NCBI GenBank assembly: GCA_902595125.1
Contig: CACJOY010000002.1
Location: 1-64,000, forward strand
Length of the DNA stretch: 64,000 nucleotides
DNA from: an uncultured Pelagibacteraceae bacterium
Lineage (GTDB): Bacteria > Pseudomonadota > Alphaproteobacteria > Pelagibacterales > Pelagibacteraceae
Direction: 5' to 3'
Shown here: positions 1 through 8,997 of the stretch, piece after piece
Position numbering within the stretch: position 1 is the stretch's first letter
Layout: each line of letters starts with the position of its first letter
The notes under the pieces: model-generated
Database searches by the model: none
The model's input: only the letters and a program-made list of their open reading frames with translations
What the model was told of the DNA's origin: nothing
Position numbers and translations under genes: made by a program

Positions 1-2
1 GC

Positions 3-98
3 GCTGGAGTTCATAAAAAATGGAATATGCGAAGACAATATTCTTCTAAAATAGATACAGCTGATTTTTACTGTCTACCAACTATAAGAGCTGTATAA
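3..98 (+). CDS. C-terminal end of an unidentified gene
   Basis: An open frame enters from the left window edge and runs 31 codons to a TAA at 96-98. The visible tail is basic and aromatic (it contains HKKWNMRRQYSSK and ends CLPTIRAV). I do not recognise the family. It converges with the minus-strand gene that ends at 113, leaving 14 bases between them. It is called coding only because the frame is open to the edge and stops just before the neighbour, as is usual in this compact genome. Confidence 0.4.
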   Translation, partial: AGVHKKWNMRRQYSSKIDTADFYCLPTIRAV

Positions 99-112
99 TT
101 TAAAATATAATA

Positions 113-997
113 TTATTGATTTTCAATATCTTCACAAGAATAGCCTAAATCTTGGAGTTTGAGTTTTTTGCACGACTTTGCAAATCTTATTTCATCATAA
201 TAAGCAACTTGGGTTGGATCTGGCTCAGGTGTTCGGTGAATAAATGATCTATATACACCAACGTGAAACTCTGTTCGTTCTCCCTTTGATTGAGTAATTC
301 CTTTCCAATGATATTTTAATTTTCCATTAATCCAAATTTTAAAAAAACCATCATCTTTGTGGGTCCATTTGACATTAACTAAAATATCATTCCATTTTCC
401 ATTCATTTCCGTTTTATCTAGCAATTTTATTGGGACATTGTTTCCACCAACATATTCATCTATTTCAATCCAATATCCTCCGCCCTCTTTTGCACTACGA
501 TGAGATTGATTTTCAAAAGCAAAAGCAGGTGGTAAGTCACCATCATTATGAAATTGTGCTAACATAGTTTTGGCTGGAAAAATTATCTTATAATCATCTG
601 GTAAAAAAAGTGACCAAGCAGACCACGTTGTTTTCTTATTAACGCAGCATATTAGTAACTCTACTCTTTCTCTGTTATTCCTAGAGTCCCAACCCCATCC
701 ATCTCCATTTCTTACTTCAAATCTTAAAGACTGTTTACCAAATCTAACTGGATAATTTTCAGATTTATTTACTATTTTAATTACATGTTTTCTAAGATTT
801 TTATCTGAAGTTAAAATTTTTTTATTTGTAACTCTCCAGTTATTAGTTTTATTATCTTCTCCTCTATCTATTACTTTATTAAATCCTTGAGCAATATCTT
901 TATTTTTTTTAATTTCTTTTAAAACTTCTTCAACACCGGCAAGACTTAAATTGCTCCATAATAAACTAAAGACGAAAATTGAAATAATTTTTTTCAT
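113..997 (-). CDS. Secreted polysaccharide-lyase-like (heparin lyase I fold) protein
   Basis: 294 codons with an N-terminal signal peptide (MKKIISIFVFSLLWSNLSLA, cleavage likely after the final Ala). The mature part resembles the concanavalin-like jelly-roll of the heparin-lyase-I type polysaccharide lyase family: an early RxERxE-like stretch (RNNRERVELL), then WSAWSLFLPDDY, a QFHNDG segment, a YWIEIDEYVGG strand, KWNDILVNVKW and a terminal YYDEIRFAKS strand. It probably binds or cleaves an acidic glycan in the periplasm or outside the cell. It is followed on the same strand by nothing and preceded 13 bases upstream by a distant paralogue, so the two probably share a transcript. Whether it is a lyase or only a glycan-binding protein cannot be told from the sequence. 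Confidence 0.65.
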   Translation of the reverse strand: MKKIISIFVFSLLWSNLSLAGVEEVLKEIKKNKDIAQGFNKVIDRGEDNKTNNWRVTNKKILTSDKNLRKHVIKIVNKSENYPVRFGKQSLRFEVRNGDGWGWDSRNNRERVELLICCVNKKTTWSAWSLFLPDDYKIIFPAKTMLAQFHNDGDLPPAFAFENQSHRSAKEGGGYWIEIDEYVGGNNVPIKLLDKTEMNGKWNDILVNVKWTHKDDGFFKIWINGKLKYHWKGITQSKGERTEFHVGVYRSFIHRTPEPDPTQVAYYDEIRFAKSCKKLKLQDLGYSCEDIENQ

Positions 998-1010
998 TAA
1001 CTAGTATTTT

Positions 1011-1847
1011 TCATTTTTTGAATTTTTCGTCTTTTTTTGGTTTTCTAAATACGATGCTATCTAAATAAACTCTTTGATCTTGTAAGCTTTCCCAATCAGA
1101 ATTCCAATAACCAATAGTACGGTGTCTATAAATTCCAAATTTCATATAACCACCTGTGCAAGTGTCAGCTAAAGTTTTTATATTTTTAAGATCAGCTATA
1201 ACTTCATTATTTCTATAAATCTTAAATCTTCCAGTTTCATCAAGCTTCCAAAGAACATGAAATTTTAAATGAGTCCACTTCCCTTTTAAGTCTTCAATTT
1301 TTCCAATTATAACAGGCTCTGATGAGTAAGCTGCCTTACTCGCCCAACTGTAATAATGTTCACCTTTATATTTAAAATCTTGAGCCCAGAAATGGCAACA
1401 ACTATGACATCCCTTCGCTAAATTATCAGTATGCATTTGACCAATGATAACTACAGCACCTTTCTCTAAAGGTTCGTAACTTTCATCAAAGTACACCGCA
1501 TACTCAAAAATATGTTCTTTGTTTTTTAATCTCATATTACCAAGGTGGATCTCTTGCCTACTTCTATTACCTTTACCATCACATTGAATTTGTGTTGTTT
1601 GTGCTTTACCTTTTCCACAACCTGCATCCTCTCGATTTACAGTAACTTGAATACTTGTTTTTCCTTCATAAACAGGAAAACCATCTGAAGCTTTTACTTC
1701 TTTTATTCTATTTACTTTTTTTTCAGACATTGAAAGAAATTGTTTCTTATAACCTTTAATATCTTTAAAATTCGTTTTATGATTGTCTGAAAATACTGCT
1801 GTGGAAAATAAAAAAAATGTGAAGATTAAATAAAAAATTTTCTTCAT
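1011..1847 (-). CDS. Secreted polysaccharide-lyase-like paralogue, cysteine-rich
   Basis: 278 codons with a signal peptide (MKKIFYLIFTFFLFSTAVFS). It matches its downstream neighbour segment by segment: SRQEIHLGNMR against RERVELL, IIGQMHTDN against AQFHNDG, KWTHLKFHVLWK against KWNDILVNVKW, KFGIYRH against HVGVYRS and VYLDSIVFRKP against YYDEIRFAKS. It therefore has the same jelly-roll fold but is strongly diverged. It differs in cysteine content, with a CHSCCHFW cluster and CGKG/QIQC, suggesting disulfides after export. It lies 7 bases after the serine hydrolase gene and 13 before the paralogue. Fold similarity is fairly clear; activity is unknown. Confidence 0.6.
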   Translation of the reverse strand: MKKIFYLIFTFFLFSTAVFSDNHKTNFKDIKGYKKQFLSMSEKKVNRIKEVKASDGFPVYEGKTSIQVTVNREDAGCGKGKAQTTQIQCDGKGNRSRQEIHLGNMRLKNKEHIFEYAVYFDESYEPLEKGAVVIIGQMHTDNLAKGCHSCCHFWAQDFKYKGEHYYSWASKAAYSSEPVIIGKIEDLKGKWTHLKFHVLWKLDETGRFKIYRNNEVIADLKNIKTLADTCTGGYMKFGIYRHRTIGYWNSDWESLQDQRVYLDSIVFRKPKKDEKFKK

Positions 1848-1854
1848 TTATTAT

Positions 1855-3213
1855 TTATTTACCATTTTTAAATAGATCTAATATTAGTTTTTTATGATTA
1901 TATTTATATTGGGTATTGTTATAATGAAGTGAATTTAGAACCAGTATTCTTGAATTTTCTACATCAATTAAAATCATATTCCCACCATAACCACTCATCC
2001 CAAAGATAATCTTATCTTTTAATCCTGGATAATCCATATGGAATTGACCTCCATAAGATTTAGTACGACCAACTAAAGGCTCGTTTTTTTCTATGCTTCC
2101 TTTTGGTATTCTTCTTTTATAAATTTCTTTTAAATATTTTCCAACACAAGTATCATTCTGATAATCATCCATTATAGCTTTTGCAATTCTAAGATAGTCA
2201 AATCTTGTTGCCATTATGTTGGGATGTCCATTTCCATTTTTTTCTTGAAAACTAGTATAGCCATAACGAATGCTATTTTTGATCTTTATTTTATCATTAA
2301 AAACTTTGCTATAAAATTTGTCATAATCTTCACCGACTTTAAATTTCATATAATTTAAAATTAACTGAGTAACAAATCCATTGTAGTTATATCTTTCCTT
2401 AGATTTTTTTGTATTTTTGTTTCTGAAGTGTGAACGCATAGTTGTTTCAATATCCCTATCTTCATATGCACCTAATTTACTGGTACCATCTTCAAATTCA
2501 TCGATGTATTTTTGATCACCAGTATTCATATTTAAAAAATTAATTAATTTTTGATCATGATAAAGTGAATCTTTTATTATAGGCCAGTCATTTACTCTTG
2601 CATCAACTCCATCAATATAGCCCTCACATATGGCATGACCTACTAAATAAGAAGTTACTGACTTACCCATTGACATTGAATAAAATTTTGTTTCATTATT
2701 CAAAAACTCTCCCAGTCTTTCTTTAGGAGAAAGTTCGTCAATCAATACTTCACCATCTTGATAATATAAATAACTAAGGATACCTTTAGTTTTCAATTGT
2801 TTTTTTAAAAATTTATCTTCAATTAAATTGAATTTAAAATCGTAGGAATTATTTGTAGGTTTAAACTCTTTTAAATGCTGACTTCTATCTCGATATGAGT
2901 ATTTCCATAAATAATAAATTAGAGAGTCTCTATTTGGGTTCGAATGATAAGCAATATTAGTAGCTGATAATGCTTTATTTTTTATTTTGATATCAAGATT
3001 GTTGGATCCTTGAAATTTATCACATTTATTATAATACCAAAGATTACTATATTTTGGTTCTTCTTTACATACTGGGTTTTCTTTAATGTTTAAATATTGA
3101 TGATGTCCATTTTCATAAAGCCAAAAATTAAAATTATTAATTTTAAAATTCTCAGCAAAAAGATTGCTTGGAGTTAATAAGATTAAAGTTAGGATTAAAA
3201 TTATTTTTTTCAT
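1855..3213 (-). CDS. Exported serine hydrolase, beta-lactamase class C / esterase family
   Basis: 452 codons with a signal peptide (first ~20 residues, MKKIILILTLILLTPSNLFA). The nucleophile motif SxxK is SMGK at about residues 181-184, and a YNYNGF segment near 275-280 supplies the family's Tyr-Asn pair, as in 6-aminohexanoate-dimer hydrolase-like enzymes. A VDARVNDW stretch downstream of the nucleophile is also typical. The family contains penicillin-binding esterases, carboxylesterases and amidases, so the substrate cannot be assigned. It is first in a three-gene minus-strand run with two polysaccharide-lyase-like exported proteins, so a role on glycan esters or amides is an inference from context only. 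Confidence 0.7.
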   Translation of the reverse strand: MKKIILILTLILLTPSNLFAENFKINNFNFWLYENGHHQYLNIKENPVCKEEPKYSNLWYYNKCDKFQGSNNLDIKIKNKALSATNIAYHSNPNRDSLIYYLWKYSYRDRSQHLKEFKPTNNSYDFKFNLIEDKFLKKQLKTKGILSYLYYQDGEVLIDELSPKERLGEFLNNETKFYSMSMGKSVTSYLVGHAICEGYIDGVDARVNDWPIIKDSLYHDQKLINFLNMNTGDQKYIDEFEDGTSKLGAYEDRDIETTMRSHFRNKNTKKSKERYNYNGFVTQLILNYMKFKVGEDYDKFYSKVFNDKIKIKNSIRYGYTSFQEKNGNGHPNIMATRFDYLRIAKAIMDDYQNDTCVGKYLKEIYKRRIPKGSIEKNEPLVGRTKSYGGQFHMDYPGLKDKIIFGMSGYGGNMILIDVENSRILVLNSLHYNNTQYKYNHKKLILDLFKNGK

Positions 3214-3327
3214 AGTTATGCTCTTTTGTTATTGTTGTCCCTTTATTTACAAGTGAGCACAACCACACTTTATTTAAAAGTATATTTATCATTTTTGTTA
3301 ATATTGTAAAAGAGCTAAAATTATTAA
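3214..3327. other. Intergenic gap between ppc and the exported-protein run
   Basis: 114 bases separating the ppc stop from the serine hydrolase start. It should contain the promoter for the exported trio, but no clean -35/-10 pair stands out among the AT-rich sequence, and no strong terminator hairpin was seen. Confidence 0.4.
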
Positions 3328-6015
3328 TTAACCTGTATTTTTCATTGCAGCAGAAATTCCTGCTATAGAAGTTAATAAAGCATCATTTAAGTGATCTTTA
3401 TTTTTGTTATTCTTATTATTCTTAATTTTATTAATGACTATTGGTTGAATTATATTCAAAACCTCAGAATAAATATTTCTGACTATAATTGATGTTCTAA
3501 ATTGTTTTCTAGAAGCAATTATTTCTTTAGGTGTGATTTTCGTATTTAATTTTTTTATAACATCGAATTGAAATCTTAAATTTTTTCCAACTTTTTGAAG
3601 TTTTCTATCTGCAAGAAACTCTTCATAAATTTTTGATATATCAGGGTCGGCTTTAGAGATTACCATATCAAGCATATCCAACATGGCATTAAAAAATGGC
3701 CAATTTTTTTCCATATCAAAAAGAGTTTTTCTTAATTTTTTTCCATAAGAATATTCTAAAGCTTCAGCACTTCCTAACCAAGCTGGTAACATCAACCTAA
3801 TTTGAGTCCATGCAAAAACCCAAGGTATAGCTCTCAAACTTTTTATATTATCAACATTTTTTCTCTTCGACGGTCTAGATCCAATAGATAATTTTCCTAA
3901 AGCAACGTGCGGTGTAACAGTTTTAAAATATTTAATAAATTCTGAACTCTGGTTAATGTTTTTTCTATATGAATTTTTTGATATTTCAGACATTTTTTCA
4001 ATTAAAGATCTCCAATTTTTTTTGGGTATTGGGGGCGGATTTAAAGTGGCCTCAGTCACAGCTCCAATATAACTGCACAAATTATATTTTGCTAAAGGTT
4101 CGTAACCATATTTTTGTTGTATTACTTCACCTTGATCTGTAATTCTAATTTTTCCATTAACAGATTGTGGTGGTTGTGATCTCAAGGTTGCTTGAATTGG
4201 TCCTCCACCTCTACCTGCTGATCCACCTCTGCCATGAAAGAAAATGACTTGAATATTATATTTTTTTGCTAATTTTGTTATTTCCTCTTGTGCTTTATAT
4301 TGATGCCAACTAGCACATAACTTTCCAGCATCTTTACTAGAGTCTGAATAACCTATCATTACTTCTTGTTTATTTTTAATAAGACTCCTGTACCATTTTT
4401 GAGAAAATAAAGTTTCCATTATAGATTTTGCATTTATTAAGTCCTCTAAAGTTTCAAAAAGTGGAACAACTCTTAATTTATTTTTTATTTTTGCTTCTTT
4501 TTGTAAAAAATTTACAGCTAAAATATCAGATGCAGAGTTCGTCATTGAAATTACGTATGCACCTAAACACTCTGATGGTTCATATGAAAGAGTTTTAAAA
4601 GTTGCCCAAACTTCTTTATTTTCTCTATTTTTTATTGCAGAATTTTGAATAAATTTTCTTTTGTTTAATATTAACTTCTTAAAAAGTGAAATTTTTTGTT
4701 TTTCATCTAACTTTAAATAATCTTTTTTATACTTTTTTTTAACAAATTCTGAAATTAATTGACTGTGTCTTGCAGACTCTTGACGTATATCTAGTCTTGC
4801 CAAATTAACTCCAAAACATTTAGCTCTTCTCATTAAATCTAAAAGTTCACCACTTGCAATATTCTCATTATTGTTTTGTTCTAAAGACTCCCTTACAACT
4901 CTTAAAGGTTTTAAAATTTCCTCTCTCTCCTTTAACAATTTTTTTTGATCTAATGGTTTTTTGTTTACTAAATGTTGCTCTATACTTCTGTGGGTAATTC
5001 TCATTTTATCTCTTAATGGCCTTAAAAAAACCCGATATGGTTCAAAAGACTTTCCAACTTTACGAGATATTTTATTTGAACATTTCTTCATGGAATAAGA
5101 TCTAATAATTTTAGTTAATGATTTTTCATATAACTTTGCTGCTTCCCATCTTGACAATAAAATTACATTCTTAGTAACAGCAGCTGTAACATTTGGATTG
5201 CCGTCTCTGTCACCACCCATCCAAGAACCAAATTCAATAGGATTAAAATTTTTAGGCAAACCTCTTTTCATGTTCTTTAAAAATATTGAATTTAATCTTC
5301 GATAAACTTTTGGTATTGTATCCCACAAACTATCTTCTATTACCGCAAGACCCCATCTAGCTTCATCAAATGGAGAAGGTTTGAATCTTTTAAGATCGTC
5401 AGTATTCCAAATTATAGTTAATTCGTCGTAAAGTTTTTTATCAAGTGTTTTTAATTTTGATGGGCGATCCATTAATAAATCTCTCTGTTCTAATATCTCA
5501 ATTATTGTATGATATTTTTGGATAAGGGTTCTTCTTTTTACCTCTGTTGGATGAGCAGTTAAAACAATTCCAATATTTAAATTTTTTGTAAGATTATAGA
5601 TTTTATTATCAGAAATTTTTTTATCTTTAAAAAGACCTTCAAAAATTTCTTCGATAAATATATTTGAATTATCAATTTTTTTTTTACTATTTTCATATTC
5701 ATTCAAACTTCTCGAAGCATCGATGAACTCAGCTAAATTCATTAGATTCATAAAATGACTAAATGCTCTAGTTACTTTCAGAGTATTTTTAGCGTTTAAA
5801 CCTTTAATGGTTTTAATAATATTTTTATATGAGTGATTTTTTTTAAAATTTACACTGTTTGCTTTAGAAAGTTTTCTAATTTTTTCAATTAATTTGAATA
5901 AATTTTCTCCCTCTTGTTCTTTAATAACTTTTCCGAGAATATTGCCAAGATATCTAACGTTCTCCCTCAAAAGTTTTGTTGGAATTCTATCGTAATAAAG
6001 ATCTCTTTTTTTCAC
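3328..6015 (-). CDS. ppc: Phosphoenolpyruvate carboxylase
   Basis: 895 codons, normal for bacterial PEPC. It carboxylates PEP with bicarbonate to give oxaloacetate, the anaplerotic feed into the TCA cycle. The first active-site signature VLTAHPTEVKRR has the catalytic His near residue 155. The second signature is present as GYSDSSKDAG, with the glycine-rich loop FHGRGGSAGRGGGP downstream, and the C-terminus ends AAMKNTG as in the family. The start codon is GTG at 6015, inside a GTGA overlap with the stop of the preceding glycosyltransferase gene, so translation is probably coupled to it. The pairing of a central-metabolism gene with two glycosyltransferases is unusual and may only reflect genome compaction. 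Confidence 0.97.
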   Translation of the reverse strand: MKKRDLYYDRIPTKLLRENVRYLGNILGKVIKEQEGENLFKLIEKIRKLSKANSVNFKKNHSYKNIIKTIKGLNAKNTLKVTRAFSHFMNLMNLAEFIDASRSLNEYENSKKKIDNSNIFIEEIFEGLFKDKKISDNKIYNLTKNLNIGIVLTAHPTEVKRRTLIQKYHTIIEILEQRDLLMDRPSKLKTLDKKLYDELTIIWNTDDLKRFKPSPFDEARWGLAVIEDSLWDTIPKVYRRLNSIFLKNMKRGLPKNFNPIEFGSWMGGDRDGNPNVTAAVTKNVILLSRWEAAKLYEKSLTKIIRSYSMKKCSNKISRKVGKSFEPYRVFLRPLRDKMRITHRSIEQHLVNKKPLDQKKLLKEREEILKPLRVVRESLEQNNNENIASGELLDLMRRAKCFGVNLARLDIRQESARHSQLISEFVKKKYKKDYLKLDEKQKISLFKKLILNKRKFIQNSAIKNRENKEVWATFKTLSYEPSECLGAYVISMTNSASDILAVNFLQKEAKIKNKLRVVPLFETLEDLINAKSIMETLFSQKWYRSLIKNKQEVMIGYSDSSKDAGKLCASWHQYKAQEEITKLAKKYNIQVIFFHGRGGSAGRGGGPIQATLRSQPPQSVNGKIRITDQGEVIQQKYGYEPLAKYNLCSYIGAVTEATLNPPPIPKKNWRSLIEKMSEISKNSYRKNINQSSEFIKYFKTVTPHVALGKLSIGSRPSKRKNVDNIKSLRAIPWVFAWTQIRLMLPAWLGSAEALEYSYGKKLRKTLFDMEKNWPFFNAMLDMLDMVISKADPDISKIYEEFLADRKLQKVGKNLRFQFDVIKKLNTKITPKEIIASRKQFRTSIIVRNIYSEVLNIIQPIVINKIKNNKNNKNKDHLNDALLTSIAGISAAMKNTG

Positions 6016-6881
6016 TTTAGAATCTCCACATTGTCTATTTGATTTAATGAATTTTTATATTCATCCATATTTTCTCTTAATGCTAAATTTGAAATAGAAT
6101 AAACTGCTATGAAGAGAAATATTAAAGGTAACGATGTAATTATAGATGCATTATCTTTAATAAATAAAATATATAAAATAATAAAAACAGCAGAACGTAT
6201 TAAAAATGCTTTTCTAAAAACACTGATTATAGAAAGAGAATGTTTTAAGAGGTTATAAAAACTCATTTTAGATGGCTCAAAATATCTATATCCCCTGATA
6301 GATGGTATTTTTAATAGATCTATTTCAACTTTGCTCAATGAGCCTGAGAAACTATTCCATGTTGCTTTTTCATTAACCATTTTTTCTACAGTAATTTTTG
6401 GTAAACAAGAAAAATTTCCGAATTTGATAGATTTTCCAGTGAAGGTTAAAGTTATCAACTTATGTATTTGATAACAAATTTTAAATAATAAATTTTCTGA
6501 TCTTTTTATTCTTTCACCAACAATTGGTTTTTTTTCTGAATCTTGAATTTTTATTAAAAAATCTGATATTTCTTCAGGCCTATCTTCTCCATCTCCATCC
6601 ATAGGAATAACATAATCAAAATCTTCTTTTTCAAAAATATATCTTAGTCCAGTAGCAATACATCTTGAATGACCTTGATTTATTTTCATATTAATAATCT
6701 TAATAGATTTTATATTATCAAAATTTATATTTTCTTCTATTCGATCATGATTAGATGCATCATTTATAATAATTATAGAAATTTCAAATTTTTGATCGAT
6801 CGATAAATGGTTGATATTTTCTATAAGTTTAAAAACAGATTGCCAGTCATTATAAGCAGGAATTAAAATCTTTATTTTCAT
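6012..6881 (-). CDS. Family 2 glycosyltransferase with C-terminal membrane segments
   Basis: 289 codons from the ATG at 6881. That ATG overlaps the upstream gene's TGA as ATGA, so it is preferred over a longer frame starting at 6905. The N-terminus KIKILIPAYNDW is the GT-A nucleotide-binding start; VIPMDGDGEDRPEEI carries the DxD metal-binding motif (about residue 90) followed by the conserved Arg-Pro-Glu. Two hydrophobic helices close to the C-terminus (FLIRSAVFIILYILFI and LPLIFLFIAVYSI) anchor it in the inner membrane. Such enzymes pass a sugar to a lipid carrier or envelope glycan; the sugar is unknown. It works next to a GT39-like transferase, which suggests a two-step lipid-linked sugar route. 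Confidence 0.85.
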   Translation of the reverse strand: MKIKILIPAYNDWQSVFKLIENINHLSIDQKFEISIIIINDASNHDRIEENINFDNIKSIKIINMKINQGHSRCIATGLRYIFEKEDFDYVIPMDGDGEDRPEEISDFLIKIQDSEKKPIVGERIKRSENLLFKICYQIHKLITLTFTGKSIKFGNFSCLPKITVEKMVNEKATWNSFSGSLSKVEIDLLKIPSIRGYRYFEPSKMSFYNLLKHSLSIISVFRKAFLIRSAVFIILYILFIKDNASIITSLPLIFLFIAVYSISNLALRENMDEYKNSLNQIDNVEILK

Positions 6882-8272
6882 TTTATATTTAATCCAATCA
6901 TACAAAAACCCTGTTTATTTATTTTTCCAAAATCACCTGGGCATATTTGTTTAAGAACTTCTGCATTTCCAGTATACACAATACCACCATTAGGGTCTAA
7001 ATCAGTTATATTTTTTTTTAAACTTTTAAACCATTTCGGTCTCGTACTGATATGATAAGATAAATTTCCTCCATACCATTCATCGCCGATAACATACATG
7101 ATTTCATTCGAAAAATTTTTACTCCATCTTCTCTCAACTAAATTTGCTATTTCTTTTCCAGAATAGTCTGTTCTTTTATTATCATAATTAATTGAAATAA
7201 ATGAATAAAGGATGGGTGATAAAAAAAATAAAAATAAAAATCCATACAAAAATAAATTTATCTTTTTTAGATCTATTTGTGATTTCAAAATATAAATAAA
7301 TAATACTCCAAAAAATAAATAAAAAGGTGTCATCCACATTGTTCTTAATTTTGATCCTGTAACAATTGAAGTAATAAAAATTAAGATAATTGGTAAAAGA
7401 TTTATAAAAAATAAAAAAACTAGCTTTTTATCTTTGAATTTAATTTTTAATTTAATTTTTTTTAATAAAGAAAATGTAAGTAAAAAAAAAGGAATCAATA
7501 TTCCAATTTGTTTAAGGATAAAAATAACAGGATGCCATAAATGATCTATAATTTCTGACTCATCTAAACCAGTTCTCTTAAGGCCATAAAAAATAGATAC
7601 AAAATCATTTTTGTTAAGCCAAAGAATATGTGGAATTAACAAAACGATAAATATCTCTAGTATTATCAAATATTTAAAGTCAAATTTTTTATTTTTTTTA
7701 ATAAAAATTAAATAAATAAATAATAAACCGATTGAAACTAATAAATAAATAAATAAATATTTTGATAAAAACCCAAAAGCAGCAAATGATCCAACTAAAA
7801 GACAATCAACAAATTTTATTTCTTTTGCATCATATATTTTCCAAGTAAAATAAACTACTGATGACCAAAAAGGAAGCTGACAAACATTTACATTAAACTC
7901 TGGAGTAGTGAAATTATAAAAAAAAATAGACTCTAATAATAAAACAGAAATCAAACTTAACTTGAAATTTTCTAAAATTTCATTGGCAAACTTAAATACA
8001 AAAAAAAATGCAATTAAAACTGATATTTGACTTAATAAATAATATGCCCAATCTTGTGCTCCAAATAAAATGAAAAAAAATTCAGATAAAAAGGCACTCA
8101 TTGGTGGATGTTTACTAAAACCCCAGTCCAAATTACTACCCCATGCGAGAGCTTCTATAGTGTCTAAAGGTAAATTTTTATTAGTTAAAGATGGTACCAA
8201 AGTCCAAATTACCAAATGAGATAATACAAAAATAAAAAATATATTATTAATATTTCTGTTTAGAACATTCAT
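6878..8272 (-). CDS. Membrane glycosyltransferase, GT39/ArnT-like (GT-C fold)
   Basis: 464 codons from ATG 8272. A longer GTG frame from 8308 would run into the -35 box of the divergent dksA promoter and is rejected. The protein is a multi-spanning membrane protein with about ten hydrophobic helices. The first periplasmic loop has LPLDTIEALAWGSNLDWGFSKHPP, containing the acidic residue and the Lys-His-Pro-Pro typical of dolichyl/undecaprenyl-phosphate-sugar dependent transferases of the PMT/ArnT group. A periplasmic C-terminal domain ends CPGDFGKINKQGFCMIGL. It probably moves a sugar from a polyprenyl-phosphate donor made by the neighbouring GT2 enzyme to an envelope acceptor. The acceptor is unknown. 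Confidence 0.8.
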   Translation of the reverse strand: MNVLNRNINNIFFIFVLSHLVIWTLVPSLTNKNLPLDTIEALAWGSNLDWGFSKHPPMSAFLSEFFFILFGAQDWAYYLLSQISVLIAFFFVFKFANEILENFKLSLISVLLLESIFFYNFTTPEFNVNVCQLPFWSSVVYFTWKIYDAKEIKFVDCLLVGSFAAFGFLSKYLFIYLLVSIGLLFIYLIFIKKNKKFDFKYLIILEIFIVLLIPHILWLNKNDFVSIFYGLKRTGLDESEIIDHLWHPVIFILKQIGILIPFFLLTFSLLKKIKLKIKFKDKKLVFLFFINLLPIILIFITSIVTGSKLRTMWMTPFYLFFGVLFIYILKSQIDLKKINLFLYGFLFLFFLSPILYSFISINYDNKRTDYSGKEIANLVERRWSKNFSNEIMYVIGDEWYGGNLSYHISTRPKWFKSLKKNITDLDPNGGIVYTGNAEVLKQICPGDFGKINKQGFCMIGLNIK

Positions 8273-8301
8273 AATTAAATATTTACAATAATTAAGCTTG
8301 C

Positions 8302-8329
8302 TTGACACCCTTAATTTGCAGAATATACT
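8302..8329 (+). promoter_or_regulatory. Sigma-70 promoter of dksA
   Basis: TTGACA at 8302-8307, a 16-base spacer, and TATACT at 8324-8329. This is among the best sigma-70 matches seen in the window. It predicts a transcript starting near 8336, about 16 bases before the dksA ATG, and no Shine-Dalgarno sequence is visible in that short leader. It also argues that the divergent glycosyltransferase gene starts at 8272 and not at 8308. Confidence 0.7.
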
Positions 8330-8351
8330 CGCTCGAATTTAAATTAGTATT

Positions 8352-8876
8352 ATGCCTAAAGTAAGCAAACCTAAAATCAAAGCCTCCAAAACAAAAAAAA
8401 AGACCTTAACTAAAATTAAACCTAAAGTTATTGTTAAATCAAAAGAGGTGGCAAAGGGTCCAATTAAAATTTCTAAGACTTATATTCCTAAAGATACTGA
8501 AAAATATATGTGTGAAAAACACAAAGTTTTTTTTAGAATGAAGTTGCAAGAGTGGAAAAAAGAATTAGTTAAAGCAAATAATGAAGCTCTGTACAATGGA
8601 AGCATGGATGATAATAGTATTTCTGCAGATATTGTTGACCAAGCAAGTTCATATACTGACAAAAATGTAGAAATGAAAGCAATCAATAGACAGATCAAAT
8701 TAATTTCTGAAATTGATAAAGCTTTATTAAGACTTAAGGACGAGACCTATGGTTATTGTTTAGATACAGCTGAACCAATTGGGTTAAAAAGACTAATGGC
8801 AAGACCTGTTGCAAAATATACAATAGCAGCTCAAGAAAAACACGAAAAAAATGAAAAGGTTCATGCAGATGACTAA
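8352..8876 (+). CDS. dksA: DksA-type RNA polymerase-binding transcription factor
   Basis: 174 codons. A lysine-rich N-terminal extension of about 45 residues precedes the coiled-coil region (EKHKVFFRMKLQEWKKEL and onward). The C-terminal globular domain reads YGYCLDTAEPIGLKRLMARP followed by KYTIAAQEKHE. In classical DksA this domain has four zinc cysteines (CxxC ... CxxC). Here only the first Cys remains and the others are Thr and Ala, so zinc is probably not bound; a reduced site is known in alphaproteobacterial DksA and in P. aeruginosa DksA2. The protein acts with ppGpp in the RNAP secondary channel to adjust transcription during starvation. Two micro-ORFs follow with overlapping starts. 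Confidence 0.9.
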   Translation: MPKVSKPKIKASKTKKKTLTKIKPKVIVKSKEVAKGPIKISKTYIPKDTEKYMCEKHKVFFRMKLQEWKKELVKANNEALYNGSMDDNSISADIVDQASSYTDKNVEMKAINRQIKLISEIDKALLRLKDETYGYCLDTAEPIGLKRLMARPVAKYTIAAQEKHEKNEKVHADD

Positions 8877-8997
8877 AAAAAAGAAAAAAAATAAACAAGT
8901 TCATAATCCAATCACTTATAATTTTACAAAAAAATATATTTACTTTTATTATGCTTTTTTTTGGATCCTTTTATTATTATTTGTATTTACTAGATGA
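8869..8997 (+). CDS. 42-residue putative membrane microprotein
   Basis: The ATG at 8869 lies inside the dksA stop region (ATGACTAA), so its start overlaps the end of dksA. The product begins MTKKKKKNKQ, which is very basic, and ends in a single hydrophobic helix (IYFYYAFFWILLLLFVF) followed by Thr-Arg. That is the layout of a small inner-membrane protein with the positive end in the cytoplasm. Its stop TGA at 8995-8997 overlaps the next ATG. The tight overlaps on both sides and the membrane-protein composition support coding. No function can be given. Confidence 0.5.
   Translation: MTKKKKKNKQVHNPITYNFTKKYIYFYYAFFWILLLLFVFTR

Noticed and set aside
8273-8308. N-terminal extension of the GT39-like gene to GTG 8308
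   Set aside because: It would overlap the -35 box of the dksA promoter and adds no conserved sequence; the ATG at 8272 gives a natural N-terminus.
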